Assembly (NCBI GenBank): GCA_028714035.1
Contig: JAQTNA010000005.1
Coordinates: 1 to 64,000 of the forward strand
Length of the DNA: 64,000 nucleotides
Direction: 5' to 3'
From: Rhodocyclaceae bacterium
Lineage (GTDB): Bacteria; Pseudomonadota; Gammaproteobacteria; Burkholderiales; Rhodocyclaceae
A program made the position numbers and the translations under genes. The notes beneath the pieces are model-generated. The model ran no database searches. It saw only the letters and a program-made list of their open reading frames with translations, and was not told the origin of the DNA. Shown one piece after another: positions 16,337-25,898 of this stretch (position 1 is its first letter; every line of letters begins with the position of its first letter).

Positions 16337-18307
16337 ATGGCTAACACCGAAGTCAATGCGGAACATCGTCTTTTCCCGCCTCCCGCGGAATTTGCCGCCA
16401 AGGCAGCGATTTCCGGCCGTGCTGCGTACGACGCCCTGTGCCAGGAAGCAGCCAAGGATTACACCGGCTTCTGGGGCCGGCTCGCCCGCGAGAACGTGCT
16501 CTGGCACAAGCCCTTCGGCCAGGTGCTGGATGACAGCAACGCTCCCTTCTTCAAGTGGTTCGCCGACGGCGAGCTGAATGTTTCCTACAACTGCCTGGAC
16601 CGCCACCTGGCCACCCAGCCGAACAAGGTCGCCATCATCTTCGAGGCGGACGGCGGCGAAGTGACCAACGTCACCTACCAGGATCTGTACCACCGCGTCT
16701 GCCGCATGGCCAACGGCCTGAAGGCCCAGGGCGTGAAGAAGGGTGACCGCGTGGTCATCTACATGCCCATGTCCGTGGAAGGCATCGTGGCCATGCAGGC
16801 CTGTGCCCGTATCGGCGCGACCCACTCCGTGGTGTTCGGCGGCTTCTCCGCCCAGTCCCTGCGCGACCGCATCAACGATGCCGGCGCCGTGGCCCTGATC
16901 ACCACCGACGAGCAGTATCGCGGCGGCAAGGCCCTGCCTTTGAAGTCCATCGCCGACGAGGCCCTGGCCATGGGCGGCTGCGAGACGATCACCTCCGTCA
17001 TCGTTCATAAGCGTACCGGCGGCAAGATCAACTGGGTGGAAGGCCGTGACGTGTGGATGGCCGACCTGTGCGCTGCCCAGGCCGATACCTGCGAGCCCGA
17101 GTGGGTGGGTGCCGAGCATCCCCTGTTCATCCTGTATACCTCAGGTTCCACCGGCAAGCCCAAGGGTGTCCAGCATTCCAGCGGCGGCTACCTGCTGCAC
17201 GCCATGCAGACGATCAACTGGACCTTCGATTACAAGGATGGCGACGTGTTCTGGTGTACCGCCGACATCGGCTGGGTCACGGGCCACACCTACATCACCT
17301 ATGGCCCCCTGGCCGTGGGCGCGACCCAGGTCGTGTTCGAGGGTGTGCCCACCTATCCGGACGCCGGCCGTTTCTGGAAGATGATCCAGGACCACAAGGT
17401 CAACATCTTCTACACGGCGCCTACGGCCATCCGCTCCCTGATCAAGGCGGCCGATGCCAACCCCGGCGTGCATCCGAAGAACTACAACCTGTCGTCCCTG
17501 CGCCTCCTGGGTTCCGTGGGCGAGCCGATCAACCCGGCGGCCTGGATGTGGTATCACGAAAACATCGGCGGTGGCCGTTGCCCCATCGTGGATACCTTCT
17601 GGCAGACCGAGACCGGCGGCCACATGATTTCCCCCATGCCCGGCGCCATTGACCTGGTTCCCGGCTCCTGTACCCTGCCGTTGCCCGGCATCATGGCTGC
17701 CATCGTGGACGAGACCGGCGCCGACGTGCCCAACGGCCAGGGCGGTATCCTGGTGGTCAAGAAGCCCTGGCCTTCCATGATCCGCACCATCTGGGGCGAT
17801 CCGGACCGCTTCGTCAAGTCCTACTACCCGGCCGACTTCCAGGGCAAGTACTACCTGGCGGGCGACGGCGCCATCCGCGACAAGGACACGGGCTACTTCA
17901 CCATCACGGGCCGCATTGACGACGTGCTGAACGTTTCCGGCCACCGCATGGGCACCATGGAAATCGAATCCGCCCTGGTGTCTCACCCGATGGTGGCGGA
18001 AGCCGCCGTGGTGGGCCGTCCGGACGATCTGACCGGCGAGGCCATCTGCGCCTTCGTGGTGCTGAAGCGTTCGCGCCCCACCGGCGACGAGGCCAAGGCG
18101 ATCATCAAGGAACTCCAGAACCACGTTGGCCACGAGATCGGACCCATCGCCAAGCCCAAGGACATCCGTTTCGGCGACAACCTGCCCAAGACCCGTTCCG
18201 GCAAGATCATGCGCCGTCTGCTCCGTTCCCTGGCGAAGGGCGAGGACATCACCCAGGATACGTCTACGCTGGAAAATCCGGCGATCCTGGATCAGCTGAA
18301 GGGTTAA
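16337..18307 (+). CDS. acs: Acetyl-CoA synthetase, AMP-forming
   Basis: Activates acetate to acetyl-CoA through acetyl-AMP; 656 residues, the family norm. Visible are the ATP loop [16 protein letters not shown] (about 267), [15 protein letters not shown] (about 417), the [20 protein letters not shown] hinge (about 510) and the C-terminal [10 protein letters not shown] (about 620), whose Lys is the acetylation switch controlled by Pat/CobB-type enzymes. A signalling and acetate-uptake cluster begins 311 bases downstream. A rho-independent terminator follows at 18486. Confidence 0.96.
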   Translation: MANTEVNAEHRLFPPPAEFAAKAAISGRAAYDALCQEAAKDYTGFWGRLARENVLWHKPFGQVLDDSNAPFFKWFADGELNVSYNCLDRHLATQPNKVAIIFEADGGEVTNVTYQDLYHRVCRMANGLKAQGVKKGDRVVIYMPMSVEGIVAMQACARIGATHSVVFGGFSAQSLRDRINDAGAVALITTDEQYRGGKALPLKSIADEALAMGGCETITSVIVHKRTGGKINWVEGRDVWMADLCAAQADTCEPEWVGAEHPLFILYTSGSTGKPKGVQHSSGGYLLHAMQTINWTFDYKDGDVFWCTADIGWVTGHTYITYGPLAVGATQVVFEGVPTYPDAGRFWKMIQDHKVNIFYTAPTAIRSLIKAADANPGVHPKNYNLSSLRLLGSVGEPINPAAWMWYHENIGGGRCPIVDTFWQTETGGHMISPMPGAIDLVPGSCTLPLPGIMAAIVDETGADVPNGQGGILVVKKPWPSMIRTIWGDPDRFVKSYYPADFQGKYYLAGDGAIRDKDTGYFTITGRIDDVLNVSGHRMGTMEIESALVSHPMVAEAAVVGRPDDLTGEAICAFVVLKRSRPTGDEAKAIIKELQNHVGHEIGPIAKPKDIRFGDNLPKTRSGKIMRRLLRSLAKGEDITQDTSTLENPAILDQLKG

Positions 18308-18485
18308 AGGCTAAAGGCAGGGACTAGGGGCTAGAGACTAGGGACTAGGGGAAGTTTCCGCGCGCTTCGCCCGCGCTGACTAAACCCTGGCCCCTCTGAC
18401 TTGCTAGCCTCTAGCCTCTGACCCGTGAATTCAAAGGGGGAGCCGGCCATTCATAAGGTTGGCCCAAGCAGGAGGAGACAAAAAA
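18308..18485. repeat. CTAG-rich short repeats after acs
   Basis: No gene. About 18313-18353 contains repeated GACTAGG/GGCTAGA units, and 18400-18422 carries the opposite-strand equivalents (CTAGCCTCTAGCC), so the two parts could pair across a GC-rich middle. The function is unknown. Confidence 0.5.
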
Positions 18486-18508
18486 GGGCGCCACAAGCGC
18501 CCTTTTTT
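18486..18508. terminator. Rho-independent terminator after acs
   Basis: The stem GGGCGC/GCGCCC (18486-18491 with 18497-18502) has a run of T after it and a run of A before it, so it could work in both directions. Confidence 0.85.
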
Positions 18509-18618
18509 CATTGCGGTTAAGCGGGTAGGATGCGGCATGGAGTGTGGGGTGGGTTTCAGTCCGCCTCTGACGACAGGGCCGGATCAATCCGGCCCCACGC
18601 TAAAAGGAGGGCAAGGCT
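18509..18618. repeat. Palindrome upstream of the kinase operon
   Basis: A near-perfect hairpin, GGGCCGGAT-CA-ATCCGGCCC (18576-18595), is followed by CACGC. Similar GGGGC palindromes lie at 41386, 43578 and 47955. It precedes the ribosome-binding site AGGAGGG of the next gene. Confidence 0.5.
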
Positions 18619-18846
18619 ATGATGAAGGCTTCACTGACCGGGCAGCGCCTGGTCGTGCTTTTCTTCCTGGGCCTGGTGGCGTTCAATTTTCCCGTGCTCG
18701 GACTGTTCGAGAAGGGAGGCACGGTGTTTGGCGTGCCGGTACTCTATGCCTACGCCTATGGTGCCTGGGCGGCGCTGATATTCGCCATGGCGCGGGTCGC
18801 AGGGCGCAGGGACGACGTCCCGCCGGCTTCCGGACCCAGGGGCTGA
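18619..18846 (+). CDS. Small two-helix membrane protein (DUF3311-like)
   Basis: A 75-residue protein with two hydrophobic segments (LVVLFFLGLVAFNFPVLGLF and LYAYAYGAWAALIFAMA) separated by GTVFGVP. The layout recalls small partner proteins encoded next to sodium:solute symporters. It ends two bases before the transporter-like kinase starts and has its own AGGAGGG site, so the two are coupled. Stabilising the kinase's transporter module is a guess. Confidence 0.6.
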   Translation: MMKASLTGQRLVVLFFLGLVAFNFPVLGLFEKGGTVFGVPVLYAYAYGAWAALIFAMARVAGRRDDVPPASGPRG

Positions 18847-18847
18847 G

Positions 18848-21646
18848 ATGCTTCAGGGCTGGGTGATCGTCCTCGCTTCGCTGGCCTACCTGACGGCCCT
18901 GTTCGCCGTCGCCTATTGGGGCGACTGGCGTGCGGAGCAGGGCCGCTCCATCATTGCCAACCCCTATATCTATACCCTTTCCATCGCGGTCTATTGCACC
19001 ACCTGGACCTATTACGGCAGCGTCGGCCGGGCGGCCGGGAGCGGCATCGGCTTTTTGCCCATCTACCTGGGGCCGACCCTGGTATTCAGCCTCTGGTGGC
19101 TGGTGATGCTGAAAATGCTGCGCATCAGCAAGACCTACCGCATCACCTCCATTGCCGACTTCGTGGCTTCGCGATACGGCAAGAGCCAGCTTCTGGGCGG
19201 CCTGGTCACGATCATCGCCGTGATCGGGGTGGTGCCCTACATCGCCCTGCAACTGAAGGCGGTGTCCAACAGCTTCACGATTCTGCTCAACTACCCGGAC
19301 ATCGTCATGCCGGCCAAGGTGGGCGCCGGCCTGTTTCTGGAGGACAACACGCTCTACATCGCCCTGTTGCTGGCGGCCTTCACCATCCTGTTCGGTACCC
19401 GGCATCTGGACGCCACGGAACGCCACGAGGGCATGGTGGCGGCCATCGCCATGGATTCCGTGCTGAAACTCGTGGCCTTCACCGCCATCGGCCTGTTCGT
19501 CACCTACGGCCTCTACGACGGGTTTGGCGATATCTTCCGGCGGGCACAGGCCGTGCCCGCCCTGAAGGAACTGATGAACGTGGTCCCGGGGGGAGGGCAG
19601 CGCGGGTCGTCCTGGCTGTCTCTGACGATATTGTCCATGCTGGCCGTCATGCTCCTGCCGCGCCAGTTCCAGGTCGGGGTGGTGGAGAACGTGAACGAGA
19701 ACCACCTGAGGAAGGCCATCTGGCTCTTTCCCCTTTACCTCCTGGCCATCAACCTGTTCGTGTTGCCCATCGCTTTCGGCGGCATGTTGAGCTTTCCGGG
19801 GGGGGACGTGGATGCGGACACCTTCGTTTTGGCCCTGCCCATGGCGCACAAGCAGGAAGGGCTGGCGCTGCTGGCCTTTCTGGGCGGCCTTTCCGCGGCC
19901 ACCGGGATGGTCATCGTGGAGACCATCGCCCTGTCCACCATGGTCTGCAATGACCTGGCCATGCCCTTTCTGCTCAACCGGCGCTGGGAATGGCTGAACC
20001 AGCAGAAGGATCTCTCGGAGATCCTGCTCACCATACGCCGTAGCGCCATTGCCGCGATCCTGCTTCTGGGCTATGCCTACTTCCGCCTGGCCGGGGAAGC
20101 CTACGCCCTGGTGGGCATCGGGCTCATCTCGTTTACGGCGGTGGCGCAGTTCGCCCCGATCGTGTTCGGCGGCATGTTCTGGAAGCAGGGTAGCCGGAAC
20201 GGTGCCCTGGCGGGCCTGCTGGCAGGGTTCTCGGTCTGGCTCTATACCCTGCTCCTGCCTTCCTTCGCCCGTTCGGGTTGGTTGCCGGGCAACTTCATGC
20301 AGGGCGGCATCTTCGGCCTGGAACTGCTCCATCCCCAGCACCTCTTCGGCCTCGTGGGCCTGGACGAGACGACCCATTGCCTGTTCTGGAGCCTCCTGGC
20401 GAATATCTCCGCCTACATGGTGGTGTCCCTCATGGGCCGGCCCGGGGCCGCCGAGGCCGGGCAGGCGAGCCTGTTCGTGGACGTGTTTCAGCACACCCAG
20501 GGCTTTGCCGGTTCCCGCTTCTGGCGCGGCAGCGCCGATCCGCGGGAACTGGTGGCCCTGACTTCCCGTTTTCTGGGGCCGGAGCGTACGCAGCAGGCCT
20601 TCGGCAGCTATGCCCGGCAGCGGGGCGTGTCCTCGGTGGGCTTGTTGCAGCCGGATGCGGACCTGGTGCATTTTGCCGAGACCCTGCTGGCCGGCGCCAT
20701 AGGCAGTGCCTCGGCCCGGGTCATGGTGGCCTCGGTGGTAAAGGAGGAACCCCTGGGCCTGGACGAGGTGATGAACATCCTGGACGAGGCATCCCAGGTG
20801 CGTGCCTACAGTCGGCAACTGGAGCGAAAGTCCCGGGAACTGGAGGAGGCGACCCAGGAGTTGCGGGAGGCGAACGAGCGCCTGCGGGAACTGGACCGGA
20901 TGAAGGACGAGTTCCTGTCCACGGTTTCCCACGAACTGCGTACGCCGCTCACTTCCATTCGAGCCTTTTCCGAGATACTGCTCCAGAGCCCGGACATGAG
21001 CGTGATTGACCGGCAGAATTTCCTCGGCATCATCACCAAGGAGACGGAGCGCCTGACCCGGCTCATCAACCAGGTACTGGACATGGCCAAGCTGGAGTCG
21101 GGGCGTACCGAATGGCGCATGGAGCGCCTGGATGTGCGCCAGGTGATCGAGGAGGCCATCGCGGCCGCCAGTTCCCTGTTCAGCGACCGGCAGGTGAGCC
21201 TGGAAACACGGCTTGCCGGGGCGGTGGCCGAGGTGGAGGCGGATCGGGACAAGCTCATCCAGGTCCTGCTCAACCTGCTCTCGAACGCCGTAAAATTTGT
21301 ACCTTCCGGTTCGGGGGAGGTGGCGGTATACCTCCTGACGGAGCGGGATGGGGCGAAGAATTCTGTCCGGGTGGAGGTGAGGGACAATGGTCCCGGCATC
21401 CCGCGGGAAGACCAGGGCATGATATTCGAGAAATTCCGCCAGGGCGGGGACAGCCTGACCGGCAAGCCCCAGGGCACGGGCCTGGGCCTGCCCATCAGCC
21501 GCCAGATCATGGAACATTTCGGAGGCCGCCTGTGGGTGGATAGCGAACCGGGCGAGGGCGCCTGCTTCATACTCGAACTGCCCCGGGCGGACACAGGCGA
21601 TAATGGCCGGAATGAAAAGACAAAAACAGAGGAGGAAGACGAGTGA
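18848..21646 (+). CDS. Sensor histidine kinase with sodium:solute symporter module (CrbS/CbrA-like)
   Basis: A 932-residue hybrid. The first 490 residues form about 13 membrane segments of the SLC5-type symporter fold; a linker and short coiled coil follow (about 640-685), then a HisKA domain with FLSTVSHELRTPLTSIRAFS (phospho-His near 694), the N box VLLNLLSNAVKF (about 805), DNGPGIP, and GTGLGLPISRQIMEHFGG (about 877). CrbS in Vibrio and MxtR in Pseudomonas have this layout and control acs and acetate uptake, which fits the neighbours. Whether the module transports or only senses is open. The stop overlaps the regulator's GTG start. Confidence 0.92.
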   Translation: MLQGWVIVLASLAYLTALFAVAYWGDWRAEQGRSIIANPYIYTLSIAVYCTTWTYYGSVGRAAGSGIGFLPIYLGPTLVFSLWWLVMLKMLRISKTYRITSIADFVASRYGKSQLLGGLVTIIAVIGVVPYIALQLKAVSNSFTILLNYPDIVMPAKVGAGLFLEDNTLYIALLLAAFTILFGTRHLDATERHEGMVAAIAMDSVLKLVAFTAIGLFVTYGLYDGFGDIFRRAQAVPALKELMNVVPGGGQRGSSWLSLTILSMLAVMLLPRQFQVGVVENVNENHLRKAIWLFPLYLLAINLFVLPIAFGGMLSFPGGDVDADTFVLALPMAHKQEGLALLAFLGGLSAATGMVIVETIALSTMVCNDLAMPFLLNRRWEWLNQQKDLSEILLTIRRSAIAAILLLGYAYFRLAGEAYALVGIGLISFTAVAQFAPIVFGGMFWKQGSRNGALAGLLAGFSVWLYTLLLPSFARSGWLPGNFMQGGIFGLELLHPQHLFGLVGLDETTHCLFWSLLANISAYMVVSLMGRPGAAEAGQASLFVDVFQHTQGFAGSRFWRGSADPRELVALTSRFLGPERTQQAFGSYARQRGVSSVGLLQPDADLVHFAETLLAGAIGSASARVMVASVVKEEPLGLDEVMNILDEASQVRAYSRQLERKSRELEEATQELREANERLRELDRMKDEFLSTVSHELRTPLTSIRAFSEILLQSPDMSVIDRQNFLGIITKETERLTRLINQVLDMAKLESGRTEWRMERLDVRQVIEEAIAAASSLFSDRQVSLETRLAGAVAEVEADRDKLIQVLLNLLSNAVKFVPSGSGEVAVYLLTERDGAKNSVRVEVRDNGPGIPREDQGMIFEKFRQGGDSLTGKPQGTGLGLPISRQIMEHFGGRLWVDSEPGEGACFILELPRADTGDNGRNEKTKTEEEDE

Positions 21647-22014
21647 CAAGAACGATACTGATCGTGGATGATGAACCCAACATACTGATATCCCTGGAGT
21701 TCCTGATGAAACGCGAGGGCTTCCAGGTGTACACCGCGGGCGACGGCGAGGAAGCGCTGGAGAGGATTGCCCAGCATCGTCCCGAAATGGTGCTGCTGGA
21801 CGTGATGATGCCAAAGAAGAACGGCTACGAAGTCTGCCAGATCATCCGGGGCACGCCGGAATGGCAGGACACCAAGGTGATCATGATCAGCGCCAAGGGC
21901 CGCGACACGGAAATGGCCAAGGGCCTGGCCATGGGCGCCAACGCCTACATGACCAAGCCCTTCTCCACCAAGGATCTGGTGGCGAAGGTGAAGGAGATGC
22001 TGGAGGCCGCCTGA
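21643..22014 (+). CDS. Receiver-only response regulator
   Basis: A 123-residue CheY-like domain and nothing more. The phospho-acceptor pocket is complete: acidic pair VDDEPN, Asp in LLDVMMPKKNGYEV (about 53), Ser in IMISAKGRD and Lys in YMTKPFSTKDL. It overlaps the kinase gene by four bases (GTG start) and must be its partner. In Vibrio and Pseudomonas the matching regulator has a C-terminal DNA-binding domain; that is missing here, so the output must go through another protein. Confidence 0.93.
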   Translation: MTRTILIVDDEPNILISLEFLMKREGFQVYTAGDGEEALERIAQHRPEMVLLDVMMPKKNGYEVCQIIRGTPEWQDTKVIMISAKGRDTEMAKGLAMGANAYMTKPFSTKDLVAKVKEMLEAA

Positions 22015-22121
22015 GGACGGATGCTCCGATTGTGCAAAGCAGCACAAGGCGGCTTTTTTTTGGCATCATGTGCGATTGCGCAAAGCCTTGGTCGGCGGCG
22101 GGTCTTTCACGGGACGGATGC

Positions 22122-24284
22122 ATGGCGGATGGACTGAAGAAGGGGATCTGGATCGCGGCGGCCTGCCTGATGCTGCTGGGGGCGGTGGGGGCATTGACCG
22201 GCGGGGTGTGGACCGACCTGGCGCCGGAGGAACAGAAGGCGTTCCTGGTCTTGCTCGAACCGCGGGCCGGGATCGTGTTGCTGATGGTGATGATGGCCTG
22301 CCTGGTCGTGGCGGCCGCCGTCAATGGCCTCTACGCCAATCATGTGGCGCCGGTCCGGCGCATGGCCGAAGAAATCAGGCTTCTCCTGGGCGCGAACCGG
22401 GAACGCCGCCTCGCCACGACCGGCGCCCTGGGGGAACTGGGCGAGGCGGTAAATGAGCTGGCGGACCAGCGGGATGTGCTGCGCCTGGACGTGGAAGCAA
22501 AGATCAGGGAAGCCCGGGCCTCCGTGGAGGAAGAGAAGAACCGCCTCGCGGCGCTCATGTCGGAGCTTTCCCAGAGCGTGGTGGTGTGCAATCTGGATGG
22601 CCGCATCCTGCTCTACAACAACCGGGCGCGCCTGCAATTCAAGGCCCTGGCCGATGGCAGCGCCGGGGCGCTCATCGGCCTGGGGCGCTCCATTTTCTCG
22701 GTGTTCGAGCGCAACCTGATCTCCCACGCCCTGGAAACGATCCAGCACCGCCTGAAGCGGGCGGGCTCCCAACCGGTGGCCAATTTCGTCACCACCACCC
22801 GCACCGGCCAGTTGCTGCGGGCACAGATGGCGCCGGTACTCTCCGGTGCGCACGAGGATGGCCTGACGGAGGTCGAACGCACCGTCACGGGCTACGTGCT
22901 CATGCTGGAGAACATCACCAAGAACTTCGAGACCGAGAGCCGGCGCGACCAGATGCTCCAGTCCCTCACGGAGGGCAGCCGTTCCACGATGGCCAATATT
23001 CGTGCGGCGGTGGAGACCCTGCAAAGCTATTCCGACATGGAGCCGGAGCAGCGGGATCGCTTCCTCGGCATCATCGCCGACGAGGTGCGCGGCCTGGGCA
23101 GCCGTCTGGACCTGACCATGTCCGACCATGCGGACTCCATGAAGGTGCGCTGGCCCCTGGAGGAAATGCTGGGCATGGACCTGATCGCCGCCGCCCAGCG
23201 TCGCATCGAGACGCGGGCGGGCATTCGCACCAAGATCGAGGAAGTGGACGAGAACCTGTGGGTGAAGGTGGACAGCTTCTCCCTGCTCCAGGGACTCGGT
23301 TATCTGGCGAACCGGTTGCACGACGAGTTCGAGGTGCGGGAAGTGCGCTTCCGCCTGGTGCCGGATGGGCGCATGGCCCACCTGGACCTGGTCTGGTACG
23401 GTGCCACCGTGTCCACCGAGACGGTCATGGCCTGGGAGATGGATCCCATGACCCTGGGCGGCGAGGATAGCCCGCTGACCTTGCGGGAAGTGAATGACCG
23501 CCACGGCGGCGAGCTCTGGTACAAGGTGGAGAAGGTGGCGCACCGGGCCTATTTCCGCCTGCTGGTGCCGGTGGCCATGCCCCAGGAGACCGTGGCGGCG
23601 TCGGCGCTCATGAAGGGTGGTAGCCGCCCGGAGTATTACGATTTCGACCTCTTCCGGCAGGACGGCCTGGACCACCATCTGGACGACCGGCGCCTGACGG
23701 ATTTGACCTTCACGGTGTTCGACACCGAGACCACGGGCCTGGACCCGTCCCAGGGCGACGAGATCATCCAGTTCGGCGCCGTGCGCATCGTGAACGGCCG
23801 CATGCTCAAGGCGGAAAGCTACGACCAGCTGGTGGACCCGCGCCGGGAACTCACCCCGGAATCCATCCCCATCCATGGCATCAGCCAGGCCATGCTGGAG
23901 GGGCAACCGACCATCGCTACCGTGCTGCCGGCGTTTCACCAGTTCTGCGAGGAAACCGTGCTGGTGGCGCACAACGCCGCCTTCGACATGCGTTTCCTGC
24001 AGATGAAGCAGGAGAGTACCGGCATTCGCTTCGATCATCCCGTACTGGATACCCTGCTGCTGTCGGCGGTTATCCATCCCAACCAGGAGTCCCACAAGCT
24101 GGAAGCCATCGCTGAACGCCTGGGGGTGAATATCGTCGGCCGGCATACGGCCCTCGGCGATGCCATCGTCACCGGGGAAGTGTTCCTGAAGATGATCCCG
24201 CTCCTGGCTGAACTGGGTATCCACACCCTGCAGGAGGCGCAGGAAGCGGCACGCAAGACCTATTACGCGCGAGTCAAATATTGA
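22122..24284 (+). CDS. Sensor-kinase-like protein fused to a DEDDh 3'-5' exonuclease
   Basis: A 720-residue fusion. Two membrane helices (about 8-30 and 45-68) are followed by a HAMP-like segment, a coiled coil, a PAS-like domain (LMSELSQSVVVCNLDGRILL, about 145) and a region resembling a dimerisation/ATPase module, but the H-box reads LTEGSRSTMANIRAA without a His. From about 527 a DnaQ-type exonuclease is complete: ExoI FDTETTGL, ExoII AHNAAFDMRFL (about 614) and ExoIII HTALGDA (about 674). ATG 22122 is preferred because the hydrophobic helix starts right after it. It lies downstream of the acetate-type sensor, and its role there is unknown. Confidence 0.85.
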   Translation: MADGLKKGIWIAAACLMLLGAVGALTGGVWTDLAPEEQKAFLVLLEPRAGIVLLMVMMACLVVAAAVNGLYANHVAPVRRMAEEIRLLLGANRERRLATTGALGELGEAVNELADQRDVLRLDVEAKIREARASVEEEKNRLAALMSELSQSVVVCNLDGRILLYNNRARLQFKALADGSAGALIGLGRSIFSVFERNLISHALETIQHRLKRAGSQPVANFVTTTRTGQLLRAQMAPVLSGAHEDGLTEVERTVTGYVLMLENITKNFETESRRDQMLQSLTEGSRSTMANIRAAVETLQSYSDMEPEQRDRFLGIIADEVRGLGSRLDLTMSDHADSMKVRWPLEEMLGMDLIAAAQRRIETRAGIRTKIEEVDENLWVKVDSFSLLQGLGYLANRLHDEFEVREVRFRLVPDGRMAHLDLVWYGATVSTETVMAWEMDPMTLGGEDSPLTLREVNDRHGGELWYKVEKVAHRAYFRLLVPVAMPQETVAASALMKGGSRPEYYDFDLFRQDGLDHHLDDRRLTDLTFTVFDTETTGLDPSQGDEIIQFGAVRIVNGRMLKAESYDQLVDPRRELTPESIPIHGISQAMLEGQPTIATVLPAFHQFCEETVLVAHNAAFDMRFLQMKQESTGIRFDHPVLDTLLLSAVIHPNQESHKLEAIAERLGVNIVGRHTALGDAIVTGEVFLKMIPLLAELGIHTLQEAQEAARKTYYARVKY

Positions 24285-24294
24285 CGCAGGCCGG

Positions 24295-24335
24295 GCTTCG
24301 GTCCGACTGTCGGCCTGAAAGCCGACCTACAGAAA
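24295..24335 (+). repeat. GTAGGTCGGC-type palindromic repeat
   Basis: TGTCGGC-CTGAAA-GCCGACCTACA (24308-24332) is one unit of the GTAGGTCGG palindrome family also seen at 14271 and 47803-47917. It lies between the exonuclease fusion and the CBS-DUF294 gene. Confidence 0.6.
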
Positions 24336-24348
24336 GCAGAGCACGAAA

Positions 24349-25815
24349 ATGCCGAACTCCATGAACACGGGTCATATCGCAGTTGCCGATGATGGCCATC
24401 CGTCGCTGTACAGCCCCCTGTCCGCCATCATCCGGAGGAAGCCGGTGACCGTGCCGCCCGCGGCCACGGTGCTGGAAACCCTCCAGGCCATGGATCAGGG
24501 TCGCATCGGCTCCATGATCGTGGCCGATCCCGAGAGCGGCGTGGCCCTGGGCATCTTCACCCTGCGCGACCTGGTACGGCGGGTGGCGCTCAAGGACTGC
24601 GACCTGCAACAGCCGATCGCCCAGGTCATGACATCTCGTCTGGTGACTCTCAAGCCCCACGACTCCGCCCACCATGCGGCGCTGACCATGGCCCGCCATG
24701 GCATGCATCATGTGTTGGTGGTGGATGAGCAGGGGCGTCTGGCCGGCGTCGTCTCCCAGAGCGACCTGTTCACCCTGCAAAGAGGGGGGCTACAGGACAT
24801 CAGCAGCACCATACGCACGGCCACCAATATCCCTGCCTTGAGGGCGGCGACCGAAGAAACCCGGCGCATGGCCACCCAGATGCTGATCCAGGGATCGGGG
24901 TCCGAGTCCCTGATGCACTTCATTTCCACCCTGAACGACCTGGTGGCCATGCGGGTGCTGGACCTGACCCGTGCCGACTTCGATCTGCCGGAGGTGAAGT
25001 GGTGCTGGATCGCCCTCGGTTCCGAGGGGCGCATGGAACAGACCCTGTCCACCGATCAGGACAACGGCCTCATCTTCGAGGTGCCCTCCGATGGGGACGC
25101 GGAGGCCATCCGACTGGCTTTCCTGCCCTTCGCCCAGGAGGTAAACCGGCGCCTGGACGCCTGCGGCTTTCCCTTGTGCAAGGGCAACATCATGGCCGGC
25201 AACCCGGAATGGTGCTTGTCCGAGCAGGAGTGGCGGCACAAGTTTTCCGACTGGATGAACGAGAGCCGGCCCCAGGCCCTGCTCAACGCCTCCATCTTCT
25301 TCGATTTCCGCCCGCTCTACGGCGAGGAGCGCCTGGTCCAGGGATTGCGTCTGTGGTTGCTGGACGCCGCGCAATCCAATCCGGTGTTCCTGCGCCAGAT
25401 GGCCGCGGTCGCGCTGCAATGCGCGCCGCCCCTGGGCCTGATCCGGGACTTCACCTTCGACAACTCCAAGGATTATCCCCACACCATCGAGCTCAAGATG
25501 TACGGTTCCCGGCCCTTCGTGGATGCGGCGCGCATCCTCTCCCTGGCCCATGGCGTGCACGGGACGAGCACGGTGCAGCGCTTGCGGGGCGTGGCCGAGG
25601 CCAGCCATTTCCCGGATCTGGATGCCGCGCTGGAAGGCTTCCATTTCATCCAGTTGCTGCGTTTGCGGCACCAGAACGAGTTGCCCGGCGACGATGCCGG
25701 GGCCAACCGGGTGAATCCCAATGATCTCAATGAACTGGATCGCCACATCCTGAAGGAATCGTTCAAGCTGGCCAAGAGATTGCAGCAGAAGCTGCAACTG
25801 GAGTACCGGCTGTGA
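24349..25815 (+). CDS. CBS-domain protein with DUF294 nucleotidyltransferase-like domain
   Basis: 488 residues. Two CBS domains occupy about 20-150 (IIRRKPVTVPPAATVLETL and VMTSRLVTLKPHDSAHHAAL). The DUF294 nucleotidyltransferase-like domain follows with CWIALGSEGRMEQTLSTDQD at about 222, which supplies the G-S and D-x-D residues of the fold, then a helical C-terminal DUF294_C part. Such proteins are regularly encoded beside acs, acetate symporters and DnaQ-like exonucleases, where they are thought to act in regulation of acetate use. The biochemical activity is unproven. Confidence 0.88.
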   Translation: MPNSMNTGHIAVADDGHPSLYSPLSAIIRRKPVTVPPAATVLETLQAMDQGRIGSMIVADPESGVALGIFTLRDLVRRVALKDCDLQQPIAQVMTSRLVTLKPHDSAHHAALTMARHGMHHVLVVDEQGRLAGVVSQSDLFTLQRGGLQDISSTIRTATNIPALRAATEETRRMATQMLIQGSGSESLMHFISTLNDLVAMRVLDLTRADFDLPEVKWCWIALGSEGRMEQTLSTDQDNGLIFEVPSDGDAEAIRLAFLPFAQEVNRRLDACGFPLCKGNIMAGNPEWCLSEQEWRHKFSDWMNESRPQALLNASIFFDFRPLYGEERLVQGLRLWLLDAAQSNPVFLRQMAAVALQCAPPLGLIRDFTFDNSKDYPHTIELKMYGSRPFVDAARILSLAHGVHGTSTVQRLRGVAEASHFPDLDAALEGFHFIQLLRLRHQNELPGDDAGANRVNPNDLNELDRHILKESFKLAKRLQQKLQLEYRL

Positions 25816-25822
25816 GGTGCCG

Positions 25823-25890
25823 TGGAAGTCGTGCAACGACTCACGACGCTCTCCTCGCCCGCTGGCGGGAGAGGGGCGGGGGGTGAGGGA
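25823..25890 (+). repeat. Two-hairpin palindromic element, copy 3
   Basis: Hairpin 1 reads AGTCGT-GCA-ACGACT (25827-25841); compared with the common AGTCGC/GCGACT, both sides of the closing pair have changed together. Hairpin 2 has the inner stem CCCGC/GCGGG. The element ends eight bases before the DUF4212 start codon, and its GTGAGGGA tail may serve as that gene's ribosome-binding site. Confidence 0.75.
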
Positions 25891-25898
25891 AAGCGGGC

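Noticed and set aside
18683..21814. A 1043-codon open frame on the minus strand across the transporter-type kinase
   Set aside because: It is antisense to a gene with complete kinase motifs, has a His/Gln/Gly/Arg-rich composition typical of GC-rich shadow frames and matches no family.
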